Source of the DNA: Myxococcaceae bacterium
GTDB taxonomy: Bacteria > Myxococcota_A > Polyangia > Polyangiales > Ga0077539
Direction of reading: 5' to 3'
Length of the DNA: 64,000 nt
NCBI GenBank assembly: GCA_004297725.1
Contig: SCUS01000172.1
Location: 1-64,000, forward strand
Both the position numbers and the translations under genes were made by a program. This document shows positions 49,371-57,407 of this stretch, piece by piece. The notes below the pieces were generated by a model. That model saw nothing but the letters and a program-made list of their open reading frames with translations, was not told the DNA's origin and did no database searches. Within the stretch, counting starts at the first letter, position 1. Every line of letters starts with the position of its first letter.

Positions 49371-50312
49371 TTGAGCCCACGCCTCTCGATCCCCGCTGCA
49401 CTCCTCGCGCTGCTCGCCGCGTGCTCCGACCCCTCCCACGCTCCGGGCATCCCGACGGACGTCGGTGCGGTGGCCCTCTCCGACGCCGCGCTGGACGTCG
49501 GTCCGCTGCTGGCCTGTCCTGGCGCCACGCTCGCTCCCGGCCTCTCCTGCGAGGTGCTCGGCGGCGCGCTGGCCGCGCCTCGGGACGTCTGCGTCACCCG
49601 CGACGGAGCCATCTACGTCACCGAGATGGGCAGCGGCGCCATCGTCCGCCTCGACGGCGATCGCTTCGTCGCGGTCGCCACCGGGCTGATGGCTCCCATC
49701 GGGCTCCGCGAGGCCGCCGACGGAGCGCTGCTCGTGGGCGAGGAGGCCGCCCGCTCGGTCTCCCTGGTCGACCGCTCCACCGGCGCCCGCACGCTGCTCG
49801 CGGGCGACCTGGGCGCCGTCACCTACCTCGCGCTCGACGCCTCGGGCGCCGTCTACGCGTCCTCCTTCGACAACCTCGGCCCCTTCGGAACAGGGCGCGT
49901 CACCCGCATCGATCCGGTGACCCGCGAGGCGACCCGCTTCGCCACCGGGCTCAACGTCCCTGAGGGGCTCTTCGTCGACGCCTCCGGGGCCCTCTTCGTG
50001 GCCGAGTGGCAGAGCCCCTCGTCGGTGCGCCGCTTCGCCCCGGGCGGCGGCACCGTCGGGACCTCCACCGTCGTCACCACCGACCTCAGCAACGTGTACG
50101 GGCTGCTGCCCGACGGGGCCGGCGGCTTCTTCGTCGGCGACCACGCGGGGCGGGTGCTGCGCCAGCGGGCCGACGCGACGAGCGAGGTGGTGATCGACCG
50201 CATCGGCCGCCCGGGCGGCATGGCGAGGACGGCCGACGGCGCGCTGCTCATCGCGGAGTTCGTGGACTTCGGCGCGAGGGGGCGGCTGCTCCGGGTGACG
50301 GGGCTGCGATGA
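49371..50312 (+). CDS. Lipoprotein with NHL/SMP-30-like beta-propeller
   Basis: A 313-residue protein with TTG start, signal sequence and lipobox LLAACSDP. The mature part is a six-bladed propeller pattern: DGAIYVTEMGSGAIVRLDG, DGALLVGEEAARSVSLVDR, SGAVYASSFDNLGPFGTGRV, SGALFVAEWQSPSSVRRF and GGFFVGDHAGRVLRQR. This is the NHL/SMP-30 gluconolactonase type. No catalytic metal site is obvious. Convergent with the SemiSWEET gene. Confidence 0.8.
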   Translation: MSPRLSIPAALLALLAACSDPSHAPGIPTDVGAVALSDAALDVGPLLACPGATLAPGLSCEVLGGALAAPRDVCVTRDGAIYVTEMGSGAIVRLDGDRFVAVATGLMAPIGLREAADGALLVGEEAARSVSLVDRSTGARTLLAGDLGAVTYLALDASGAVYASSFDNLGPFGTGRVTRIDPVTREATRFATGLNVPEGLFVDASGALFVAEWQSPSSVRRFAPGGGTVGTSTVVTTDLSNVYGLLPDGAGGFFVGDHAGRVLRQRADATSEVVIDRIGRPGGMARTADGALLIAEFVDFGARGRLLRVTGLR

Positions 50313-50321
50313 CCCGCGGGC

Positions 50322-50594
50322 TCACTCCCGGCGATCGTCCCCGCTGTAGCGGATCTTCATCGAGAGGATGGCGAGCGCCAGCACCAGGGTGACGAGGTTG
50401 GCGCCCACGATCGGCCACGCGCGGAGCATCAGCCCGTAGGCGAGCCAGAGCGCGATGCCGACGGTGAACGCGCCGTACATCCCCAGCGAGATGTCGGCGA
50501 CGTTGCGGGTCTTGTAGATGAGCAGCGCCTGCGGGACGAAGCTCGCCGTGGTGAGGGTCGCGGCGACGTAGCCGATGAGTTCGATGCCTGTCAT
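50322..50594 (-). CDS. SemiSWEET sugar transporter
   Basis: A 90-residue membrane protein with three helices and one PQ-loop repeat. ATLTTASFVPQALLI carries the SFVPQ hinge, and VADISLGMYGAF and WLAYGLMLRAWPIVGAN the family Asn-containing positions. SemiSWEETs dimerise to form a sugar channel/transporter. Its start lies 30 bp from the stop of the upstream membrane-protein gene; it may be the end of the dap operon. Confidence 0.9.
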   Translation of the reverse strand: MTGIELIGYVAATLTTASFVPQALLIYKTRNVADISLGMYGAFTVGIALWLAYGLMLRAWPIVGANLVTLVLALAILSMKIRYSGDDRRE

Positions 50595-50624
50595 TGGGGG
50601 AGGGGGGGGCCGGCGATGGACCCG

Positions 50625-51167
50625 CTACAGCCGCGAGCGCAGCGTCCACGCCAGGTGGACATACGCCACCAGGTAACCCAGACCCGCCACCGCCACGGTG
50701 CCCAGCACCCGCGAGCCCACCAGCGGCGACAGCCCGAAGCCGCCGCGGTACTGCACCGTCGAGCCCACGAGGCCCACCCGGTGGTGCAGCACCACGCAGC
50801 CCAGCAGCCCGAGGCCCAGCAGCCCCAGCGCCACCGCGTTCGGCAGCCGCGGCTGGTGCGCGCGTATCCACCACGCCCCCGCGGCGAAGCCCCCCAGCGC
50901 GAGGCCCCCGCAGGAGAGCGCCGCCACCAGCAGCGCCGCCGACGGAACCTTCGCCCCGTCGGCCGCGTAGCTCAGCGCCCAGTCGGTGTGCCTCGCCAGC
51001 ACCCAGAAGGTCACCGGCACCGCCACCACCACCTCGTGCGTCGCCAGCGCCACGAAGCTGCGGAGCTGCGTCACGCCCCGCGGCGACGACCGCAGCTCCC
51101 TCGCGCCCAGCACCGCGGCCAGCAGGCCCAGCGCGACGCTCCAGCACATCCACGCCAGCAGCGGCAT
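50625..51167 (-). CDS. Integral membrane protein of unknown function
   Basis: A 180-residue protein with about five hydrophobic helices (LAWMCWSVALGLLAAVLGA, FVALATHEVVVAVPVTFWVLA, ALLVAALSCGGLALGGFAAGAWW, AVALGLLGLGLLGCVVLHH, VLGTVAVAGLGYLVAYVHLAW). It has no recognised family motif; the His residues in the helices (ATHEVV, LHHRVG) might bind metal or heme. It is 14 bp downstream of dapB, so probably co-transcribed. Confidence 0.7.
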   Translation of the reverse strand: MPLLAWMCWSVALGLLAAVLGARELRSSPRGVTQLRSFVALATHEVVVAVPVTFWVLARHTDWALSYAADGAKVPSAALLVAALSCGGLALGGFAAGAWWIRAHQPRLPNAVALGLLGLGLLGCVVLHHRVGLVGSTVQYRGGFGLSPLVGSRVLGTVAVAGLGYLVAYVHLAWTLRSRL

Positions 51168-51181
51168 CGCCCGTCAGCCCG

Positions 51182-51982
51182 TCAGCCCGCGATGCCGAGC
51201 ACGTCGCCGATGGTGTACCGCCCCGGCGCCCGGCCCTTCAGCCACCGCGCCGCCCGCAGCGCGCCCGCCGCGAACACCGCCCGGCTCGTCGCCTTGTGCG
51301 TGAGCTCGATGCGCTCGCCGGCGCCCGCGAGCAGCACCGTGTGGTCGCCCACCACGTCGCCGCCGCGAACCGCGTGCATCCCCACCTCGCTCAGGGTGCG
51401 CTGCGCCGAGGCGCCGTGGCGGCCGTGCTTCAGGTCGTCGTGGGTCAGGTCTCGCGACTTCATCACCACGTCCGCGAGCCGCAGCGCCGTGCCCGAGGGG
51501 GCGTCCCTCTTGGCGCGGTGGTGCGTCTCGATGATCTCCACGTCCCAGTCGCTGCCCAGCAGCCGCAGGGTCTCGGCGAGCGCGTGCGCCAGCACCTGCA
51601 CCCCGAGCGACATGTTGGGCGCCGCCAGCAGCGGGATCTTCTTCGCCGCCTCGCGCAGCGCCTCCTCGGCCTCCGCGCTCAGCCCGGTGGTGCCGACCAC
51701 GCAGGCCACGCCCGCCGCCGCCGCCGCGCGCACCACCCCGGGGGTCGCGCTCGCGCTGCTGAAGTCGATCACCACGTCGGCGCCCTGGAGCGCCACCACC
51801 GGGTCGCTCACGATGCGCACGCCCCACGGCCGGCCCACCAGCGCGCCCGCGTCGGCCCCGAGCTCCGGCGAGCCCGCGTGCTCGAGCGCGCCCACCAGCT
51901 TCGTGTTCTCCGAGGCCGCCACCTGTTCGAGCAGCAGCCGGCCCATCCGCCCGGAGGCGCCCGCGATCGCGACGGTCAGCAT
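51182..51982 (-). CDS. dapB: 4-Hydroxy-tetrahydrodipicolinate reductase
   Basis: An NAD(P)H-dependent enzyme of lysine and meso-diaminopimelate synthesis, 266 residues as in other DapB. The nucleotide-binding loop is AIAGASGRMGRLL and the substrate and catalytic motif EIIETHHRAKRDAPSGTAL is intact (both His and the Lys). It is 10 bp downstream of dapA and works on its product. Confidence 0.95.
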   Translation of the reverse strand: MLTVAIAGASGRMGRLLLEQVAASENTKLVGALEHAGSPELGADAGALVGRPWGVRIVSDPVVALQGADVVIDFSSASATPGVVRAAAAAGVACVVGTTGLSAEAEEALREAAKKIPLLAAPNMSLGVQVLAHALAETLRLLGSDWDVEIIETHHRAKRDAPSGTALRLADVVMKSRDLTHDDLKHGRHGASAQRTLSEVGMHAVRGGDVVGDHTVLLAGAGERIELTHKATSRAVFAAGALRAARWLKGRAPGRYTIGDVLGIAG

Positions 51983-51992
51983 GGGCGCCGCC

Positions 51993-52883
51993 TCAGCCCG
52001 CCTGCAGGCCGTAGGCCTTGAGCGCGGCGACGGTCTTGGCGACCGAGGCCTCCGCCGGCCAGGCCATCGGCAGCCTGATCTCCGCGGGGATCTTCCCCAT
52101 CCACGCGAGCGCGGCCTTCACCGGCCCGGGGTTGGTCTCCACGAACATCGCGTCGTACACGCCCAGCAGCGCCTGCTGACGGCGCCGCGACTCCGCGAGG
52201 TCGCCCGCGAGGAAGGCGCTCACCACCCCCTGCACCGCCGCGGGCACCACGTTGCTGGCCACGGAGATCACGCCCCGCGCGCCGCAGGCCATCATCCCGA
52301 GGGTGAGCCCGTCGTCGCCGCAGAGCACCGTGAGCCGGTCGCCCAGCGCCGCGATGATCGACTGCGCGCGGACGATGTTGCCGGTGGCCTCCTTCAAGGC
52401 GATGACCCGGGGGCAGAGCCTGGCGATCTCGACCATGGTCTCGGCGGCGAGGTCGGCGGTGCCGCGCGTGGGGACGTTGTAGAGCACCAGCGGGATGTCG
52501 GTGGCGTCGTGGACGGCGCGCACATGGGCGACGAGGCCCGCCTGCGAGGGCTTGTTGTAATAGGGCATCACCACCATGGCGGCGTCGGCCCCGAGCTCCT
52601 GCGCGGCCCTGGTGCGGACGATGGTCTCCGCGGTGGCGTTGGTGCCGGTGCCGGCGATGACGGGGACGCGCTTGTTCACCACGCGCACCACCGTGGCGAT
52701 GATCTCCTTCGCCTCGGCGGCGGTCACCGTGGGCGACTCGCCGGTGGTCCCGCACGGAACCAGCCCCCCGATGCCCTCGGTCACCTGCCACTCGGTGAGC
52801 GAAGCCACCGTGGCGAGGTCGACCGCGCCCCCACGAAAGGGGGTCACCATCGCCGTAAACGCACCATCCAATCGCAGGGCCAT
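51993..52883 (-). CDS. dapA: 4-Hydroxy-tetrahydrodipicolinate synthase
   Basis: Condenses pyruvate with aspartate semialdehyde. ATG 52883 has AAGGTG upstream and gives 296 residues, the family length; the tracked start adds 27. Key residues: GTTGESPTV, Tyr in YYNKPSQAG, LYNVPTRG, and the Schiff-base lysine in VIALKEATG. Followed by dapB. Confidence 0.95.
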   Translation of the reverse strand: MALRLDGAFTAMVTPFRGGAVDLATVASLTEWQVTEGIGGLVPCGTTGESPTVTAAEAKEIIATVVRVVNKRVPVIAGTGTNATAETIVRTRAAQELGADAAMVVMPYYNKPSQAGLVAHVRAVHDATDIPLVLYNVPTRGTADLAAETMVEIARLCPRVIALKEATGNIVRAQSIIAALGDRLTVLCGDDGLTLGMMACGARGVISVASNVVPAAVQGVVSAFLAGDLAESRRRQQALLGVYDAMFVETNPGPVKAALAWMGKIPAEIRLPMAWPAEASVAKTVAALKAYGLQAG

Positions 52884-52957
52884 CGTCACACCTTGAGGGT
52901 TGCGCGCGAGCACCGTCGTCGCGCGAGCGCGACACCCATACCCGAAGCGCCTCGCTT

Positions 52958-54481
52958 CTACCAAACGGCTCCCGCGAGGACGTCATCGAGCACGTCGTCC
53001 GCGGGCCAGCCGTAGCGCCGGGAGCGCGCCGCAGGGTCGGCGCCGGAGAGCAGGGCGAGGAAGGCGGCGCGGTGGTCCTCGACGCGGGAGCGGGCGTAGT
53101 CCGCCGCGGTGTCGCCGCGCACGAGGAAGGGCCAGTCCGAGGCGGCCATCAGCATCAGCTCGCGCAGGCACTGGCGGCGCGCGGCGGGGCCCACCGCGGA
53201 CGCTGCGAGCGCGCGCACGGAGTCGTCGACGGCCCGGAGCATCCCCGTGGTGCTCGGGTGCACCCAGCGCGCGAGGTGCCCTCCCTCTCCCCAGGTGCTC
53301 GCGTTGGGAACCACCCTGGGGAGCGAGCCATACCGGGACAGGTAATCCGTCGGCGTGATCGCCCTCGGCCCGAGGGCGGCGAGCAGCCCCGCGAGGAAGG
53401 TGGTGCCTTCGAACCACCAGTGCCCGAAGAGCTCGGCGTCGTAGGGGGCGACGATCACGGGCCCGGCGACCCCCCGCTGGGAGAGCGCGTCGAGCCGGCG
53501 GGCGCACCGGTCGGCGAAGTCTCGCGCGTGGGCGAGGGCGAGGGAGCGGGCGAGGGTGGGGTTCCAGGGCTGCTTGGGGGAGCCCTGGTGGTCGGTGACG
53601 CGCCAGAGCTTGATGCCGGTGGGGCTGCGCGACCCGTCCGCGGCGAGGAAGTCCTTCAGCCGGGAGAGCGGCGCGCGGTACCCGACGTCCTCGTGGAAGT
53701 CCCGATAGATCGGGTTGGAGGGATAGCCTGCCTCGCGGCTCCAGACGGCGGCGGCGGCGTCGACGTCGCGGCCGAAGCAGGCGACGCCCGCGGGGGTGAC
53801 CACCGGGCGCGCCGTGGCGTCCGGCGGCCTCGGGTGGCCGTAGAGCAGCGCGTGCGACTCGAGCACGGTGGCGTAGAGCCCGTGGTCCGCGAGGGCGACG
53901 TCGACGCCCGGCGCGATGCCGCACTCGGGCAGCCAGAAGCCCTCCGGGGCGGCGCCGAAGCGCCGGGTGTGCGTGGCGACCGCGAGGGCCACCTGCGCGT
54001 CGATGAACCACGGCTGCGCGGTGAACAGCGGGAGCAGCGCGTGGGTGAGGGCGGTGGTCCAGAGGGAGAGGCGCCCCTCGCGGGCGAGGCGGGCGAAGGC
54101 CCCGGGGAGGTCACCGCCGATACGGGACCAGGTAAGCCGGGCGTGGCGCAGGGCGGCCACGTGGGCGTCGAGGGCGGGGCGGGGGAGCTCGTCGTCGCGG
54201 AGCGAGACGCAGAGGGCGTCGAGGCGGTCGAGGTGGCGCTCGAAGCGGGCGCGCAGCAGGGCGTCGTCGAGCATGGCGACGAGCGAGGGGGAGAGCGAGA
54301 GCGTGAGCCGCGCGGGGTTGTACGGCGAGAGCGCGTCGAGCACGGCGACGAGCGGGAGGTAGCACTCCAGCATGGCCTCGAAGAGCCAGCGCTCCTCCAG
54401 GTGGTCGTCGTGCTCGGGGTGGCGCACATAGGGGAGGTGCGCATGAAGTACGAGGAGTACGCCGCCTGGGGATGAGCTCAC
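52958..54481 (-). CDS. GH57-family 1,4-alpha-glucan branching enzyme-like protein
   Basis: A 507-residue enzyme from GTG 54481. The GH57 motifs are visible: LHAHLPYVRHPEH at the start, GFWLPECGIAPG with the nucleophile Glu, and PYDAELFGHWWFEG with the acid/base Asp. After the (beta/alpha)7 barrel the C-terminal domain (about residues 400-507) is helical, as in GH57/DUF1957 branching enzymes. Probably builds alpha-1,6 branches in storage glucan. No glycogen genes are adjacent. Lies 74 bp upstream of dapA in the same orientation. Confidence 0.88.
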   Translation of the reverse strand: MSSSPGGVLLVLHAHLPYVRHPEHDDHLEERWLFEAMLECYLPLVAVLDALSPYNPARLTLSLSPSLVAMLDDALLRARFERHLDRLDALCVSLRDDELPRPALDAHVAALRHARLTWSRIGGDLPGAFARLAREGRLSLWTTALTHALLPLFTAQPWFIDAQVALAVATHTRRFGAAPEGFWLPECGIAPGVDVALADHGLYATVLESHALLYGHPRPPDATARPVVTPAGVACFGRDVDAAAAVWSREAGYPSNPIYRDFHEDVGYRAPLSRLKDFLAADGSRSPTGIKLWRVTDHQGSPKQPWNPTLARSLALAHARDFADRCARRLDALSQRGVAGPVIVAPYDAELFGHWWFEGTTFLAGLLAALGPRAITPTDYLSRYGSLPRVVPNASTWGEGGHLARWVHPSTTGMLRAVDDSVRALAASAVGPAARRQCLRELMLMAASDWPFLVRGDTAADYARSRVEDHRAAFLALLSGADPAARSRRYGWPADDVLDDVLAGAVW

Positions 54482-54551
54482 GGGTCAGGGGTTGTATCCC
54501 GCGGGGCGCTCCCTGCCGAAGCGAGATCGCTGGTGCTATGACCCGCCCTCG

Positions 54552-56084
54552 ATGACCAGAGCCACCGCCGCGTCCGTCCGCTTCGACGAGGGGGACCTCG
54601 ACCTCTTCGCCGCCGCCAGCCACGACGTCAACCCGCTGCACCGCTCCGGCGAGTACGCCCGGCGCACGGCCTTCGGAGAGCGCGTGGTGTTCGGCGTCCT
54701 CGGGGCCCTCGCGGCGCTGGGCCGGCTGCAGCCGAGGGAGGGCCGGGTGCTCGCGAAGCTCTCGGTGGAGTTCGCCGGGCCGATGTTCGTGGGGGTCGAC
54801 TACGCGGTGGACGTCGACGAGTCGTCGCCCGAGCGGGCGAAGGTGAAGCTCCGCGACGGGCGGCGGGTGGTGCTGCGGCTGACCGCGCGCTACCGCGACG
54901 GCGACGTGCCCGACGCCCCGCAGTGGACGGCGCCGCTCATCGCCCGCACGGAGTCCGCCGACCACGCCGACGAGGCGCTGGTGCCGGGCATCGCGATGCA
55001 GGGGCGCTACTCCGCCGAGCCCGTCGCGCTGGCGATGCTGATGGTCCGCCACGAGCTCGCCGAGCGGGGGGTGGGGCCCCGCCACGCCGAGGCCCTCCTC
55101 CTCGCCAGCTACCTCGTGGGGATGGAACTCCCGGGGCGCCGCGCCCTCTTCTCCGACCTCTCGCTCGACTTCGAGGCGGAGCACTCGCTCTCCACGGCCC
55201 CGGTCGACTGGTCGCTGGCCCTCGACTCGGTGCACCCGGAGTTCGGGATGCTCTCGATGAGCCTCTCGACCTCCATCGAGGGCGTCTCCGCGGCGAGGGC
55301 GAAGCTCACGGCCTTCGCCCGGCAGGAGCTTCCGCACCTGAGCCCCGACGCCATCGAGTCCGCGGCTGGCCGCTCCGAGCGACTGCTCGGCAAGGTGGCG
55401 CTGGTGACCGGCGCGAGCCGGGGCCTCGGGGCGGCCATCGCCCACGCGCTGGCGCTGCACGGGTGCACGGTGATCGGCACCTACCTCAGCTCGTCGACCG
55501 AGGCCGAGGCGCTGGCCTCGAGAATCGCCTCGACCCCCGGGGGCTTCATCCCGATGCAGGGCGACGCGGGCGACGCCCGCTGGGCCGCGGAGGCGCGCGA
55601 GGTCATCGTCGCCGCGCACGGGCGCCTCGACCTGCTGGTCTGCAACGCGTGCCCCTCGCTGCGGCCCTTGTGGCTCGAGCCCGCGTCGGCGCAGCGCATC
55701 ACCGAGCACGTCGCCCGCAGCGTGGCGATGGTGGCGGTGCCGCTCTCCCACCTGCTCGACCTGGTGGCCTCGGTCCAGGGGAGCGCGGTGGTGATCTCCT
55801 CGTCGGCGGTCGAAGATCCGCCCGCGGAGTGGCCCCACTACGTGGCGGCCAAGTGCGCGGTGGAGGCGCTGGCCCGGGTCGCCGCGGTGGAGCACCCGGG
55901 CGCTCGGGTGATGGTGGTGCGCCCGCCGAAGCTGCTCACCGAGCTGGTGAACACCCCGCTGGGCCGCCAGGACGCGCTGGCGCCGGAGGACTTCGCGGCG
56001 CGCCTGGTGCGAAGGCTCCTCGAGGGGGGAGGGGCCTCGCGCGAGGTGCTGGTCGACCTCTCCGACGCTCAGAACGCGAAGTAG
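54552..56084 (+). CDS. MaoC-like dehydratase/SDR fusion protein
   Basis: A 510-residue two-part enzyme from ATG 54552. The N-terminal half begins FDEGDLDLFAAASHDVNPLH, the hot-dog MaoC motif with catalytic Asp and His, and continues with a second, degenerate hot-dog segment. The C-terminal half (from about residue 275) is a short-chain dehydrogenase: VTGASRGLGAAIA, VCNAC in place of NNAG, Ser in ISSSAV, and the catalytic HYVAAKCAVEAL (YxxxK). The pair could catalyse 3-oxoacyl reduction and dehydration on acyl-CoA or acyl-ACP. Convergent with and overlapping the microprotein gene by 16 bp, so its acyl products might feed the neighbouring acyl-transfer operon (inference). Confidence 0.85.
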   Translation: MTRATAASVRFDEGDLDLFAAASHDVNPLHRSGEYARRTAFGERVVFGVLGALAALGRLQPREGRVLAKLSVEFAGPMFVGVDYAVDVDESSPERAKVKLRDGRRVVLRLTARYRDGDVPDAPQWTAPLIARTESADHADEALVPGIAMQGRYSAEPVALAMLMVRHELAERGVGPRHAEALLLASYLVGMELPGRRALFSDLSLDFEAEHSLSTAPVDWSLALDSVHPEFGMLSMSLSTSIEGVSAARAKLTAFARQELPHLSPDAIESAAGRSERLLGKVALVTGASRGLGAAIAHALALHGCTVIGTYLSSSTEAEALASRIASTPGGFIPMQGDAGDARWAAEAREVIVAAHGRLDLLVCNACPSLRPLWLEPASAQRITEHVARSVAMVAVPLSHLLDLVASVQGSAVVISSSAVEDPPAEWPHYVAAKCAVEALARVAAVEHPGARVMVVRPPKLLTELVNTPLGRQDALAPEDFAARLVRRLLEGGGASREVLVDLSDAQNAK

Positions 56085-56188
56085 ATGAACTTCAGCCCCG
56101 GCCCCTGGAGGAAGATCGCCACTCCCACCAGGAAGACCCCGAGGCCCACCGACCGCGCGATGTCTCCGATGAGCTCACGATGGTTCAT
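56069..56188 (-). CDS. 39-residue membrane microprotein with FxYxxF C-terminal acyl-shuttle motif (DltX-like)
   Basis: Too short for the ORF track. ATG 56188 follows the MBOAT stop by ten bases with GGGGAT as ribosome-binding site. The protein has a polar N terminus (MNHRELIGDIARS), one membrane segment (GLGVFLVGVAIFLQ) and a short C terminus ending exactly in FIYFAF. In Dlt pathways the DltX microprotein has one span and a C-terminal FxYxxF hexapeptide; the MBOAT DltB puts the acyl group on its tyrosine outside the membrane and DltD moves it on. Here all of this fits, including MBOAT and SGNH neighbours. The last 16 bp overlap the convergent MaoC/SDR gene. Confidence 0.85.
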   Translation of the reverse strand: MNHRELIGDIARSVGLGVFLVGVAIFLQGPGLKFIYFAF

Positions 56189-56198
56189 TGGACATCCC

Positions 56199-57407
56199 CT
56201 ATACCCCGGTCACCGCGCGCAGCCACTGTAGCCCCATGGCCGCGGTCGGCACCGCGAAGAGCACGTGGGTCAGCACCGCATTGAGCACCACGAAGCACCA
56301 CCCCGCGAAGGACCACGCCCGCGACTTCGCCAGCCGCTTCGCCCAGGGCTTCCGGCCGAAGAGCTGGCGGTAGACCATGTAGCCCCCGAGCAGCGCCCCG
56401 TGCCACAGGCCGAAGACCAGGTAGCGCAGCTCCAGGCCGTGCCACAGCCCGAGGATCACCATGCTGCAGAAGGCCCCCATCGGAGCCCCGTAGGTCCACC
56501 CCCGCCAGCGGATGGCCAACGGGTTGAAGACGTAGTCCCGCACCCACGACGACAGGCTGATGTGCCATCGCTGCCAGTAGTCGCTGATGTTGTCCGCGAC
56601 GTACGGCCGGTTGAAGTTCTCCGGGACCTTCACCCCGAAGAGACGGCTGATCCCGATGACGATGTCGCTGTAGCCCGACAGGTCGAAGAAGAGATAGAGC
56701 CAGTACATGCACGCGCCGAGCACCAGCGGGGCGCGCGCCCCCGCGGCGATGAGCGCCGGGTTGAGGTTGAAGAGCGCGAAGGCCCCGAGGGGATTGGCCA
56801 GGATGGCCTTCTTGCCGACGCCCCAGAGGATGCGCCGCACGGCCCACGCGGCGTCGCCAGGGGCGAGGCGCTCGGGCGCGTCGACGTCCCGGGTGAAGTC
56901 CTCGTAGCGGCGCATCGGGCCGATGACCCGCGTGGGGAAATAGAGCGCGAAGACCACGTGGCTCCACCACGATCCCGGCTCCTCGGTGCGGCCCAGGTAG
57001 AGGTCCGCGAGGTGGGCGATGCCCTCGAACATCATGAAGCTCAGGCCCAGCGGCGCGAGCAGGGGGTTGGGCATCCACCAGCGCAGCCCCGACCCCGTCG
57101 CCGGGTCGAAGCCCGACCAGAGCGCGAGGTATCGGAAGAGCACGAAGTACCCGATGAAGGACGCGACGCCCAGCGCGCACACCACGCCGCGCCTCTCCTC
57201 CGGGCGCGACATCATCCATCGTCCGAAGAGCCAGGTCGTCGTGGCCATCGCGACCGCGACGAGGGCGTGCCACCAGACGCCGAAGGCGAACCACACCAAC
57301 GTGGCCCCGGCCAGCGCCGCCTGCCGCATCCGGGGCGACGGCAGCGCCTGGTAGAGCGCCACGCTCAGCGCCGAGAAGACCAGGAAGGTCCAGCTGAGGA
57401 GGTTCAT
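56199..57407 (-). CDS. MBOAT-family O-acyltransferase (DltB/AlgI type)
   Basis: A 402-residue integral membrane acyltransferase with about ten helices, carrying acyl groups from a cytosolic thioester to the outer face. The MBOAT signature is intact: DISDYWQRWHISLSSWVRDYVFNPL-type segment, then the active-site His in ILGLWHG, and FDLSGYSDIVIG and NFNRPY before it. The ATG overlaps the SGNH stop (ATGA). Unlike AlgI-type members with a fused shuttle motif, the C terminus ends LQWLRAVTGV without FxYxxF, consistent with the separate microprotein directly downstream. Confidence 0.92.
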   Translation of the reverse strand: MNLLSWTFLVFSALSVALYQALPSPRMRQAALAGATLVWFAFGVWWHALVAVAMATTTWLFGRWMMSRPEERRGVVCALGVASFIGYFVLFRYLALWSGFDPATGSGLRWWMPNPLLAPLGLSFMMFEGIAHLADLYLGRTEEPGSWWSHVVFALYFPTRVIGPMRRYEDFTRDVDAPERLAPGDAAWAVRRILWGVGKKAILANPLGAFALFNLNPALIAAGARAPLVLGACMYWLYLFFDLSGYSDIVIGISRLFGVKVPENFNRPYVADNISDYWQRWHISLSSWVRDYVFNPLAIRWRGWTYGAPMGAFCSMVILGLWHGLELRYLVFGLWHGALLGGYMVYRQLFGRKPWAKRLAKSRAWSFAGWCFVVLNAVLTHVLFAVPTAAMGLQWLRAVTGV

